Shown here piece by piece: positions 9,867 through 19,000 of a stretch of 57,670 nucleotides of DNA. The first letter of the stretch is position 1; every line of letters begins with the position of its first letter. The stretch spans positions 1-57,670 of the forward strand of contig JAFZYD010000105.1 of the NCBI GenBank assembly GCA_017616475.1, given 5' to 3'. Made by a program: the position numbers and the translations under genes. Origin of the DNA: Bacteroidales bacterium. Its GTDB lineage: Bacteria > Bacteroidota > Bacteroidia > Bacteroidales > UBA932. Below the pieces are notes generated by a model, which was not told the DNA's origin, made no database searches, and saw only the letters and a program-made list of their open reading frames with translations.

Positions 9867-11224
9867 GAAAAGGCCTCATATTAGTGTGTATGCTCCTGTC
9901 CTTTGTTGCTACCGGGCAGGAGCTGCCGCAATATGTAGACAATTCCCTGAACAAGTATTTCCCGCCGATAATTGACCAGGCTGGCGGCTCGTGTGCACAA
10001 GCCTCGAGCATCGGCTACGTGTTTACCTACGAGATGAACCGCCTTTTGGACAGGGACGCTTCTGCAAGCCCCGCCAATCGGTTCAGCTACCGGTTTGTGT
10101 GGAATTTGGTAAACGACGGGGTTGACCAAGGGGGCTTTGCAGAGGACGGGCTGTTTGTTGTTATGCGGTCCGGAGCTATGGTGGAAAGCGATTTTTCTAC
10201 TCTCACCACCTCTTCCTTTACCTGGCCGAGCGGCTTTGAAAAATATCGCAACGCCCTGCGCTACAAGGTGGGCCGCATTGTTACAATAGAGCGGGATGTG
10301 GATGCCTACAAAGCCTATCTTGCCGGCAGCGACGGCAAACCGGGCGGCATACTCTCTTTCTCCGGCTGCTGCTATGGCTGGAATATGAGATACGACTACG
10401 ACGGACCTTCCGGAACGGGCTACAAGGCCATTGCCACATCGCTTCCCGACGACGGCGCCCACGCTATGACCATCGTGGGTTATGACGACCTGGTGCGCTA
10501 TACCGATGCCGCCGGCGTGGTGCACGAAGGTGCCTTTATTGTGGCAAACTCCTGGGGTGAGTCGGCGCACGACAGGGGGCGCTTCTATTACCCATACGAT
10601 TTCTTCCGCAACAAGTACATCATAAGCGGAGTGCTGAGCGACAAGGCAGTAACTGCTGAGGTCAAGTACCAAGAGCCCCGCATACTCTACCGGCTTACCA
10701 TTCAGTACACCTCCCGGGACGATTTGGCATACAGCATAGGGGCTACCGACAAGGTCCCTTCCGGCATTCCGGAGAACTACTATCTGCAGACCGGTATGAG
10801 CAACAAGGGCGGGGACCACTATATGTGCGGCACCTACGACAAGGGCCCTCTGGAGTTTGCCCTGGACCTTACGGACCATATTCCCGCCTCCGACCCCGAT
10901 TATTGCCGGTATTTCTTGAAAATAACCCGCTCTGCAAGGGGTAAAACCAAAGGAGAGGGAGAACTCCAGTCGCTCTCTGTAATAGACTACCGCGGGGGAA
11001 AGCCTGTGGAATACAAATACAAGGGGGCGCTTCCAGCACCGCTGGTGGACGGGGAAAATGTGTTCACCATAGGGCTTGTCCCCCGCTTCAGCGTTTCCTG
11101 CGCCCAGGAGCGGGCCGTCCCGGACAAGCCAATCTACCTCAAGACCGCTTCCGGCAAAAAAGCGAAGGTGGTCATCAGCAAAGAAGGACATCGCATAAAA
11201 GTTGAATCTTCGCCCGCCAAATGA
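9863..11224 (+). CDS. Papain-like (C1-type) cysteine peptidase, TTG start
   Basis: A 453-residue secreted protein with signal peptide MRKGL...VATGQ and a papain-fold catalytic set: DQAGGSC with Gln39 and Cys44, HAM with His200 in HAMTIVGYD, and Asn229 in VANSWG. Gln and Cys are five residues apart, one less than in papain. After residue about 265 comes a beta-rich C-terminal region of about 190 residues without a match I recognise. The start is TTG at 9863, overlapping the previous stop as TTGA; starting at the later ATG (9890) would remove most of the signal peptide, so TTG is preferred. The stop overlaps the next ATG (ATGA). A third cysteine peptidase in a row points to a proteolytic function for the operon. 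Confidence 0.85.
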   Translation: MRKGLILVCMLLSFVATGQELPQYVDNSLNKYFPPIIDQAGGSCAQASSIGYVFTYEMNRLLDRDASASPANRFSYRFVWNLVNDGVDQGGFAEDGLFVVMRSGAMVESDFSTLTTSSFTWPSGFEKYRNALRYKVGRIVTIERDVDAYKAYLAGSDGKPGGILSFSGCCYGWNMRYDYDGPSGTGYKAIATSLPDDGAHAMTIVGYDDLVRYTDAAGVVHEGAFIVANSWGESAHDRGRFYYPYDFFRNKYIISGVLSDKAVTAEVKYQEPRILYRLTIQYTSRDDLAYSIGATDKVPSGIPENYYLQTGMSNKGGDHYMCGTYDKGPLEFALDLTDHIPASDPDYCRYFLKITRSARGKTKGEGELQSLSVIDYRGGKPVEYKYKGALPAPLVDGENVFTIGLVPRFSVSCAQERAVPDKPIYLKTASGKKAKVVISKEGHRIKVESSPAK

Positions 11225-11568
11225 AAATTATCTGCAAAATAGTCATCTCCGCAGCGTTGCTGCTGCCGCTGGCCTCCTGTATCGACGGCGGCAGGCAGGA
11301 GCCGGAAATTGTCGGCTCGGAGGTGGAGTTTGTCTCCGTGCCCGATCAATGGACCTATATATCCCTTGAAAGCGGCACCGTGGTGGGGACCGGCAAACTG
11401 GGCGACGCGGCCTCCGATGCTGCCTGGGCAATTCGGGACGACTGGGACATAGCTATCTGCGATACGCTGCTCCGCACCAACGGCGGCGGCTCCGGCAAAG
11501 GCCGCGGGGGAATTATGGGCGAATCGGGGCGCGACCCAATCCCCGACACTTACCAGGAGGTCTGGTAG
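11221..11568 (+). CDS. Short HmuY-like lipoprotein
   Basis: A 115-residue lipoprotein (lipobox LASC, Cys at 20). The body carries the signature order of the HmuY family: a W-x-Y strand with an L-E-S-G-T-V-V-G-T turn, then DWDIA and LRTNGGGSGKGRGG. HmuY proteins of Porphyromonas and Bacteroides bind heme and are usually about 200 residues; this one stops soon after the RTN/GG segment, so the C-terminal half of the fold is missing or the protein is a minimal version. It overlaps the papain-like gene by 4 nt (ATGA) and is the last gene of the operon. A heme-related role for the whole operon is plausible but inferred from this resemblance and the gingipain-like neighbours. Confidence 0.6.
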   Translation: MKIICKIVISAALLLPLASCIDGGRQEPEIVGSEVEFVSVPDQWTYISLESGTVVGTGKLGDAASDAAWAIRDDWDIAICDTLLRTNGGGSGKGRGGIMGESGRDPIPDTYQEVW

Positions 11569-11589
11569 GCTCCTGGCAGCGAATTGTTA

Positions 11590-11621
11590 TTTGCGTTTTT
11601 CACACGGAAGTGCTATCTTTA
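11590..11621 (+). promoter_or_regulatory. Bacteroides-type promoter for the small-peptide/fimbrillin unit
   Basis: TTTG (11590-11593), a 20-nt spacer and TATCTTTA (11614-11621), one base from the -7 consensus TAnnTTTG. The predicted start of transcription is about 30 nt before the 41-codon gene. Confidence 0.65.
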
Positions 11622-11657
11622 TGTTCTCGAAAGAGAATTATTTATCACAACTATACT

Positions 11658-11783
11658 ATGAAACAGACTTACGAAACACCCCGTACAAGAATTTCTGCCA
11701 TCTTGCCGGGGATGATTATTTGCGGCAGTGACCCCTGGGGCGGGACCACAGAACAGGATTGGACCGGTCAATCAAGTGATTAA
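11658..11783 (+). CDS. 41-residue peptide upstream of a fimbrillin-like gene
   Basis: A 41-codon gene (MKQTYETPRT... ending GQSSD). It begins with a basic MKQTY segment, has a short hydrophobic middle (ISAILPGMIICGSD) and an acidic, Gly/Trp-rich tail (DPWGGTTEQDW). I recall many Bacteroidales peptides of 40-60 residues with this plan, MKK-x-Y-x-x-P then a hydrophobic patch ending in a small-residue/Cys step and an acidic tail; their function is not established to my knowledge. It has its own promoter 37 nt upstream and is separated by 8 nt from the fimbrillin-like gene, so the two should be co-transcribed. The single Cys in the middle could be a lipidation or cleavage point, but there is no proper signal peptide. 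Confidence 0.6.
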   Translation: MKQTYETPRTRISAILPGMIICGSDPWGGTTEQDWTGQSSD

Positions 11784-11791
11784 CATTAAAA

Positions 11792-12646
11792 ATGAAGACA
11801 ATGAAAAAGATTGTATTTACAGCGTTGGCCATTTTTTCTGCATTCACTTTCTTCTCCTGCCAACAGGAAGAAATACCCACTCCTGCCGAGAGTATTAAAT
11901 TCAATATTACCGTGGACAATCTTGACCCTTCTACCAAGGCGGTAAAAACCGGCTGGGCAGTTGGAGACAAGGTCAATATCTGGTTTGATTCCAACTTCCA
12001 GCAGACCCCTGATTTGGTGATGACCTACGATGGTTCAGGCTGGGTTGCCGACGGAGAGATCAGGTCCGGCTTCACGCCGGCTGCCTCCGGCACGATGAAG
12101 GCCGTTTATGACGGCCATAACGATTTTAGCAAATTCGGCAAATCGGCATCCTCCACATATACGTGGTATATGTTCCCTACAGGAACAATAGGCTCTGTCA
12201 CAAATAATGTCTTTGACCATCATCTCGTTGCCTATTCTTACCCGGATGAGTATACTTATTCCGAAGGAACGGTGACTGCACACATTTCAAATTGGAAACT
12301 CCTGACCGATTTCCAAGTGGTTGTTACAGGGCTCCCTTCCGGGAAATTTGCTATGAAAACAAATGCTCCGCTCACGGTACCCCGGGGCTTTATGGTTAAG
12401 GCCGACCAGGTGGTTCTTGCCGGTAACGATCCGTCATATTATGCTCTGGGCCAACCCAATGCAGATGGTCTGGCTTTTTACCTTGGCAAGAGTACCGCTT
12501 TTCCTGACGGGCTTTCCAGTAATTTTAAAGTAACCCTCATTGATGAGGCCGGAGTAACGTATGAGTATAAAAAGAATCCTCCGGTTGAGTACACTGCATC
12601 CGGCACCTATCAAGCAGTAAAACTTGCGTTTGACAAATTCAAATAA
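11792..12646 (+). CDS. Fimbrillin-like (Mfa/FimA superfamily) lipoprotein
   Basis: A 284-residue lipoprotein (FTFFSC, Cys at about 26; start at ATG 11792, or 11801 giving MKKIVF). After about 20 linker residues it shows the fimbrillin pattern: beta-rich N-terminal domain with STKA-x-KTGWAVGDKVNIWF, a segment DGSGWVADGEI, and a second all-beta domain. This fits the Bacteroidales fimbrillin family that assembles type V pili after lipoprotein export and protease-mediated strand exchange; a short form like this may be a tip or accessory subunit. No anchor or assembly genes are nearby. Base composition looks more AT-rich than the neighbouring operon, suggesting a different history. Confidence 0.65.
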   Translation: MKTMKKIVFTALAIFSAFTFFSCQQEEIPTPAESIKFNITVDNLDPSTKAVKTGWAVGDKVNIWFDSNFQQTPDLVMTYDGSGWVADGEIRSGFTPAASGTMKAVYDGHNDFSKFGKSASSTYTWYMFPTGTIGSVTNNVFDHHLVAYSYPDEYTYSEGTVTAHISNWKLLTDFQVVVTGLPSGKFAMKTNAPLTVPRGFMVKADQVVLAGNDPSYYALGQPNADGLAFYLGKSTAFPDGLSSNFKVTLIDEAGVTYEYKKNPPVEYTASGTYQAVKLAFDKFK

Positions 12647-12672
12647 TCGGCGATTTCTTGCAAAAAGTTTCT

Positions 12673-12680
12673 TAACTTTG
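12673..12680 (+). promoter_or_regulatory. -7 promoter element before the small membrane protein gene
   Basis: TAACTTTG matches the Bacteroides -7 consensus 22 nt before the ATG. I do not see a good -33 element at the expected distance. Confidence 0.5.
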
Positions 12681-12702
12681 GTATGAATAACTAATTAACA
12701 TT

Positions 12703-12960
12703 ATGAACATACTTCTTACACTGCTCTTCGGAGCCATCGCAGGCTGGCTTGCAGGGTTCTTTGTAGTAAAGGACAAAGGCGGCCTCATCTGGAACATCAT
12801 CATCGGTCTCCTCGGAGGTCTGGTGGGCGGCTGGCTGCTCGGCAAGCTCGGCGCCGACGGCGCATTCTGGTCTCAATGGTACGGCCAGATTGTCTGCGCT
12901 CTCATTGGCGCAGTAGTGCTCCTGCTCATCTGGAACTGGATCAAGAAACTCTTCAAATAA
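12703..12960 (+). CDS. GlsB/YeaQ/YmgE-family small membrane protein
   Basis: An 85-residue, very hydrophobic protein with three predicted membrane helices (about 2-20, 27-48, 58-80) and the glycine-rich pattern GAIAGWLAG...GGLIWNIIIGLLGGLVGGW that defines the transglycosylase-associated / GlsB-YeaQ-YmgE stress family. It ends in a basic tail (KKLFK). It is a single-gene unit with its own -7 element and a strong terminator. Its precise function is unknown in any organism; it is typically induced by general stress. Not to be confused with the glycine-lipid gene glsB at 51738. Confidence 0.9.
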   Translation: MNILLTLLFGAIAGWLAGFFVVKDKGGLIWNIIIGLLGGLVGGWLLGKLGADGAFWSQWYGQIVCALIGAVVLLLIWNWIKKLFK

Positions 12961-12981
12961 TTCCGTCCAGTTCCCCGAAGT

Positions 12982-13014
12982 AAAAAGGTGGCCCCCGCAG
13001 GGTCACCTTTTTTA
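12982..13014 (+). terminator. Rho-independent terminator
   Basis: Stem AAAAAGGTGGCCC (12982-12994) pairs with GGGTCACCTTTTT (13000-13012) with one G-T wobble around loop CCGCA, followed by a T run. Confidence 0.85.
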
Positions 13015-13044
13015 TTGTATTTATGCACATATTCGCTACTTTTG
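13014..13044 (+). promoter_or_regulatory. Bacteroides-type promoter for the Ig/FISUMP lipoprotein pair
   Basis: ATTG (13014-13017), 19-nt spacer, TACTTTTG (13037-13044), 24 nt before the ATG at 13069. The -33 box abuts the T run of the preceding terminator. Confidence 0.65.
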
Positions 13045-13068
13045 CATATCTAGCCAAAGATTGTTACT

Positions 13069-16029
13069 ATGTTCAAGAAGATTCTCTCCATAGCGCTGCT
13101 GCTGTGCGCGCTGTGCGCTTGCAAAAAAACACCTATCGACAACACTATCCCGGTAGATTCCGTGTCGCTCAATCAGAACGAGGCGGAGATGCTGGTGGGC
13201 GAAACGCTGCAGCTTCAGGCGCAGGTGCTGCCCTCCAACGCCACGGACAAGAGCGTGACGTGGGTTTCGACCAACAAATCGGTGGCAACCGTTTCTGACG
13301 AAGGCCTTGTGACGGCCGTCGGCAAAGGAGCCACCAACATTTCTGCATCGGCGGGCGGCAAAAACGCGAACTGCGTGGTTATTGTAACCGAATCGGGCGG
13401 GCCGGTGGTTCACGTGGAGAGCATCAGCCTGAATAAAGAGACCGCCTCGCTGGAGGTTGGAGGCACGCTTGCCCTCACCGCCACCGTACTGCCGGAGAAC
13501 GCCGCCAACAAGAAGGTGCTATGGAAATCCACCAATCCCGAAATTGCGGAGGTGGACCAGGCCGGCAACGTGACGGCCGTAAGCAGCGGCACCGTGACAA
13601 TAACGGCAACAACTTCTGACGGCGGCAAAGTAGCCGCCTGCGAAGTGACCGTTACGGCCGCTTTCATTCCCGTTGAATCTGTGACGTTTGACCTCGATGA
13701 GTATATTATTTACCCTGGCGATTCCTTTACGCCGAAAGTTACAATACTCCCCGAAAACGCCACCGACAAGACCATTACCTGGTCGTCGTCCGATGCCAAC
13801 GCGGTATCTGTTTCGCAGGACGGCATAATTACCGGACACGCAGAAGCCCTGGTTACCATCACCGCAAAGGCAGGAGACAAAGAGGCCACCTGCATAATAC
13901 ACTGCGTCCATAATCCCGACGAAGATGACGAACACGACGGCGAAGAAAACGGTCATTACTGGGTGGATATGGGCCTGCCGAGCGGCATCAAATGGGCCAC
14001 CTGCAATGTGGGCGCGGATAACTCCTCACAACTCGGCTCTATGTTTGCCTGGGGAGAGACCTTCGCGAGGGAATCCGAAGATAATCCTCCGTATACCTTG
14101 TATAACTCTGCAACCGGCAAGTATACCAAATATGTTACAGACTCCTGGCATGGCAATGTTGACAATTTGACAACGCTTGAGGCGCAAGACGATGCCGCCC
14201 ACGTTCAGTGGGGAGGAGACTGGCGTATGCCCACCGCGGCCGACGCAATGGAGCTGATAGAGAACAGTACTTATGAGCCCATACAGCACAATGGTGTATG
14301 GTGCGCGAAACTGACCAGCAAGATTAATGGGCACAGCATATTCCTACGTTCACAACTCGATGATGAGCCCTATGGCAACTATATGACATCGTCGTTGGGA
14401 GATACTTGGTCTTCGCAGATTCTTAGCTTCGATAATGAAAAAATCAACCCGTATTCGTGGCTAATGAACCGCGGTGGAATACTCCCGGTGCGCGCCGTAA
14501 TCGGCACCACCACCTATATCCCGGTAGAAAGAATTGACTATGAATATTCCAACGACTGGTTATTCGTGGGCGAAACCAGGGCTTTGAAAGCTTGGGTTGT
14601 TCCAGCCAATGCCACTCACAATACCGTCGTCTGGACCTCTTCAATGGAAGATGTGGCTACCGTAGATGCAAATGGCAATGTCACGGCAATCGGTGTCGGC
14701 GATGTAATTATTAAGGCTTCGGCGGGCGGACGGTCTTACAGTTTCTATTTTTCTGTGTACCCGCCTCTTGAAAGCATCAAAATAGAGCCCGCCGAATTGA
14801 CATTGGAAATTGGCGAGAGCGCGGAAATAACTGTAATACCTACCCCGCAAAATGTCCTCAAGTATTATTCCCGCGGATATACAACCAAAGAATACAATAT
14901 CATAGATGTCGTATGTACAGGTGGAAATGAATATGATTCCAATGACCCGCTCACATTCCGCATTACAGCGAAAGCTGGTGGAGAGGCGACATTTATGTAC
15001 TACGCCGTGACCGACGGGGGTAACATTACCGGAACCTGCCACGTGACCGTGCCTTATATTGAGGACGATTATGACGGAGAGACCGACGGCCACAAATGGG
15101 TGGACCTTGGTCTGCCGAGCGGCATAAAGTGGGCCACCTGCAATGTAGGCGCAGATTATTCCCCACAAATCGGCCCCCTGCTTGCGTGGGGAGAGGGTGA
15201 AAACGATCCTGTAAAGAAGAATTGGGGCGGTGGCTGGCGTATGCCAACGCTGGACGACGTAGTGGAATTACACGATAATACCACCTTTGAATGGATGGAT
15301 TATCACGGCGTGACCGGCACGAAACTGACCAGCAAGAATAATGGCAAGAGCATTTTCCTGGCGGCTGATAGACCAGAAGAATTATACGGTTACTACCTTA
15401 CATCTACACTGGATGGTGAGGATATTTTCGGCATTGGTTTTTCGACGGATATATTCGGTATGACCTGGCTCAACAAAGATTCAAAGTACCCCGTCCGCGC
15501 CGTAATCGACAACCCCGCATACATTCCTGTGGAATCGGTATCGTTTGGCTATTCGCACAAATATATGACGGTGGGTGATACCGAACAATTGACAGTTGAC
15601 ATATCGCCCTCCAACGCCACCAACAAGAAGATAACGTGGTCCTCTTCCAAAGAGAGCGTCGCAGTTGTAGACAGCCACGGCATATTGACTTGCGTTGGTG
15701 CCGGCCAGTGCTGGATAACTGCAACGGTAGACGGAAGATCGAAAGACATCATCCTGAATGTAGACCCGATTGTCAATGTCACCTTCGAGCCGGCTTCTTT
15801 GACTTTGAAAGTTGGCGAGAGCGCCGATGTCACCGTAAAACTGGACCCGGATGTAAGACTGTCTACTTACGGACTGAGCCAGAGTACTCCCTGGATTATT
15901 GATGTACAATCAGTTAGCGAGTATCCCTTCGTATATCGCGTAACAGGGCTGCAGGCAGGCACCGGAGAGTTTAGCTTCAATGCATCCAGCAAATCTTTTT
16001 ACTATTATGTAACCATAACCGACGACTAA
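13069..16029 (+). CDS. Large lipoprotein with BIG2 Ig-like domains and two FISUMP-like domains
   Basis: A 986-residue surface-type lipoprotein (lipobox LCAC, Cys at about 18). Order: three BIG2-type Ig-like domains (about 25-110, 110-200, 200-285; markers such as PSNATD...VTW and VATVSDEGLVTAVGKG), an acidic linker, a FISUMP-like domain (about 290-485; WVDMGLPSGIKWATCNVGA, AWGET, WRMPT), one or two Ig-like domains, a second shorter FISUMP-like domain (about 670-815; WVDLGLPSGIKWATCNVGA, WRMPT), and two more Ig-like segments at the C-terminus. The two FISUMP units are clearly an internal duplication; the second has lost about 40 residues after AWGE. Such modules occur on Bacteroidota surface proteins; ligand unknown. 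It is followed after 6 nt by a paralog. Confidence 0.8.
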   Translation: MFKKILSIALLLCALCACKKTPIDNTIPVDSVSLNQNEAEMLVGETLQLQAQVLPSNATDKSVTWVSTNKSVATVSDEGLVTAVGKGATNISASAGGKNANCVVIVTESGGPVVHVESISLNKETASLEVGGTLALTATVLPENAANKKVLWKSTNPEIAEVDQAGNVTAVSSGTVTITATTSDGGKVAACEVTVTAAFIPVESVTFDLDEYIIYPGDSFTPKVTILPENATDKTITWSSSDANAVSVSQDGIITGHAEALVTITAKAGDKEATCIIHCVHNPDEDDEHDGEENGHYWVDMGLPSGIKWATCNVGADNSSQLGSMFAWGETFARESEDNPPYTLYNSATGKYTKYVTDSWHGNVDNLTTLEAQDDAAHVQWGGDWRMPTAADAMELIENSTYEPIQHNGVWCAKLTSKINGHSIFLRSQLDDEPYGNYMTSSLGDTWSSQILSFDNEKINPYSWLMNRGGILPVRAVIGTTTYIPVERIDYEYSNDWLFVGETRALKAWVVPANATHNTVVWTSSMEDVATVDANGNVTAIGVGDVIIKASAGGRSYSFYFSVYPPLESIKIEPAELTLEIGESAEITVIPTPQNVLKYYSRGYTTKEYNIIDVVCTGGNEYDSNDPLTFRITAKAGGEATFMYYAVTDGGNITGTCHVTVPYIEDDYDGETDGHKWVDLGLPSGIKWATCNVGADYSPQIGPLLAWGEGENDPVKKNWGGGWRMPTLDDVVELHDNTTFEWMDYHGVTGTKLTSKNNGKSIFLAADRPEELYGYYLTSTLDGEDIFGIGFSTDIFGMTWLNKDSKYPVRAVIDNPAYIPVESVSFGYSHKYMTVGDTEQLTVDISPSNATNKKITWSSSKESVAVVDSHGILTCVGAGQCWITATVDGRSKDIILNVDPIVNVTFEPASLTLKVGESADVTVKLDPDVRLSTYGLSQSTPWIIDVQSVSEYPFVYRVTGLQAGTGEFSFNASSKSFYYYVTITDD

Positions 16030-16035
16030 TCGACT

Positions 16036-19000
16036 ATGATAAAAAGGCTTCTTCCTTTGGCACTGTTGCTGTTCGCAATCTCTGCCTGTGAAAAAACGCC
16101 CGAGGAGACTATTATCCCTGTAGCGTCCGTTTCGCTCAACCAGACCGAAGCGGAGATGCTGGTGGGCGAAACGCTGCAGCTCCAAGCACAGATATCACCT
16201 TCCAACGCCACGGACCTTTCCACGATGTGGGGTTCTTCAAAGCAATCGGTTGCGACCGTCTCCGATGCGGGCCTTGTGACCGCCGTGGGCGAAGGCACCT
16301 CCAAAATTACCGTGACGGCGGGCGGCAAAAGTGCCACCTGCACCATCACCGTAACCAAACCGGAAGTGCCGGTGGTGCACGTGGAAAGCGTGACTCTGGA
16401 CAAGACCGACGCGCAGCTGGAGATTGGCGGCACGCTGACCCTGACCGCCACTGTGCTGCCGGAGAATGCCGATGACAAGTCGGTAACCTGGAAATCCACC
16501 AACCCGCAAATAGCGGAGGTGGACCAGAACGGAACCGTCACGGCCATAAGCAGCGGAACCGTGACCATAACCGCCACCACCACGGACGGCGGCAAGGTTG
16601 CCGGATGCGAAGTGACAGTCTCCGAAGTTTATGTTCCTGTAGAATCGGTGGAGTTCCTTGCTGCCAGTGTTATTATGGACAAGGGTGAGTCGTTCGAACT
16701 GGAATTGGTTGTCCTTCCCGAAAATGCCTCCAACAAAACTGTTACCTGGACATCGTCCAATCCCGATGTGGTAACTGTAGACCAGCAGGGCCGAATTACT
16801 GGAGTAGGGGCCGGCAAAGCTGTCATAACAGCCGAAGCCGGCGACAAGACAGCAACGTGTCCCGTGACGGTTACAGTAGCTGCACAAAGTATCGCACTGA
16901 ACCAGACCGACATTGAGATGAACGTAGGAGAGAGCACAACTCTTACTGCCACTCTTCTGCCAGAAGATTGTACATCGGATATTTTTTGGTACAGTTCAGA
17001 TAGCAATGTGGTATCGGTAGAAAACGGAGTTCTTACAGCGCACGCCACTGGCCAGGCAACAATACATGCTGCTGTCGATGGTGTCCCTGACGCAGTCTGC
17101 ACAGTGACTGTAACGGACAGCTCAAATATTCCGGTAGATTATCTGGGGCTTAATTATTCTCATTTGTACTTGACCACCGGGGACGTCCGATCCCTCAGTG
17201 TGAAGGTTTTCCCGGAGAATGCCACCAACCGGACGGTTACCTGGACATCATCTGACAGCAATATCGTTACAGTTACAGAAAGCGGCTCGGTGACCGCTGT
17301 AGGGGCGGGCGAAGCAAGTATTGTTGCCACCGTCGACGGCAAATCAGTCTCGTTGGATGTTACCGTTAAGAGCAACACCGTGCCGGTAGAGAGCATCACT
17401 GTAGATCAGCCGGAATTGCTTCTGAAAGTGGGTGAAGAGACCGTTCTTTCTGCAACCGTGGTTCCGTCAAGTGCCGCCTCCCAGGTGGCTTGGAGCATCT
17501 CCGACCCCGAAATTGCAACTATAGATCCCGCCACGGGCCATCTCACGGTCCTCAAGAAAGGATGGGCTGTCATTACGGCTACGGCCGGAGAAAAAACAAG
17601 CACCGCCACACTGTCGGTCATCAACCCCGTACAGCGCATCGACCTGAGCCGTACGACTATGGAACTGACCAGAGGTGAACAAGTTCCTCTCTCGGCTGTG
17701 ATATATCCCGCCGATGCCGACAATCCGACGCTGACCTGGGTCTCCTCCGATTCGTCTATTGCAAGTGTCGATCGCTACGAAGGTACCGTATGGGCGCGCT
17801 CGGTGGGTAGCGCCACTATAACTTGCATCAACGAATCTGCAGCCGTGGTCGCAACCTGCACCGTGACCGTCCTGTCGCCGGGCAATCCCTATATCTCTTT
17901 GGAGCAGGATAATTTCACTGTCGATGCCTCCGCAAGCGAAGACATCAAGATTCCATACAAGATTGTCAATCCGGACGGCTCATCATCTTTTACGGTTAGT
18001 GTCTCAGATGGCTCCGACTGGCTCAAGATCAGGCAATCAGGCTCCCTGTACTTCTATGTGTACGGTAACTCCGGCACCTCGAGCAGAACCGGCACAATAA
18101 CACTCACATATGGGTCGAACACCGTCACTGTCACCATCACTCAGAGCGGCAAGACGCCCGCCGGCCCTTCCGACATCGTGTTCAGCACCGGTTTTGACCC
18201 CAATGCGAACAACGCCATCAACGCAGCGGGCGACAACACCTGCACGATACTGGCGAGCGTGGTCAATCCGGTGGACGGCGTCGAGCTTCAAATGTCCGCC
18301 GATGTTCCCTGGATGACCAATTTCAGGACCGGCAGCACTCCGGACGTGTATTACTTTGCCGCAAGCAAGAACACGACCGGCAGAATGCGAACCGGCCACG
18401 TGACTATGACATACGGGAATGTCTCCAAGGTTATAAAGTTCGTGCAGATGGCCGATGATGTAACTATCATATTGAACCCCTCCGATATGACCTTCAACTA
18501 CGAGGCGCACACCGTTTCGTTCGATGTGACCCTGCCGGACGACTTCGACTACACCGGGCTTAATGCAACCCTCGACGGCAATTATTCGTGGATTACAAAC
18601 CTGGCCGTAAACGGCCGCACGGTGACCTTCGATTTGAAGGAAAACAACGACACCGGTGCTACCGAGCGCACCGCCCGCATAAAGGTGAGCCTCGGTGAGC
18701 AGACTTCGTACTTCAATGTTACCCAGACACTGGACGCCCCCACGGTCAATGTGGTTGACAAATATTCCGTCGGCTATCTGGGACAAAAGGTGTATATGGT
18801 TGCCCAGATAACCAATCCCAGAAGCGATGTGCAGCTGTCGACTCACGTGGTGGGTGGCAACCTCGACTGGATTTATTCCAACCCGGGCGGAACGGTAACT
18901 GTGAAGGAGAATTCAACCGGACAGACACGATCCGCACAGGTGGAGGTATCCTACGGCAATTTTGCAAAGAAGACCGTGACGGTCACCCAGACGTCTTCCC

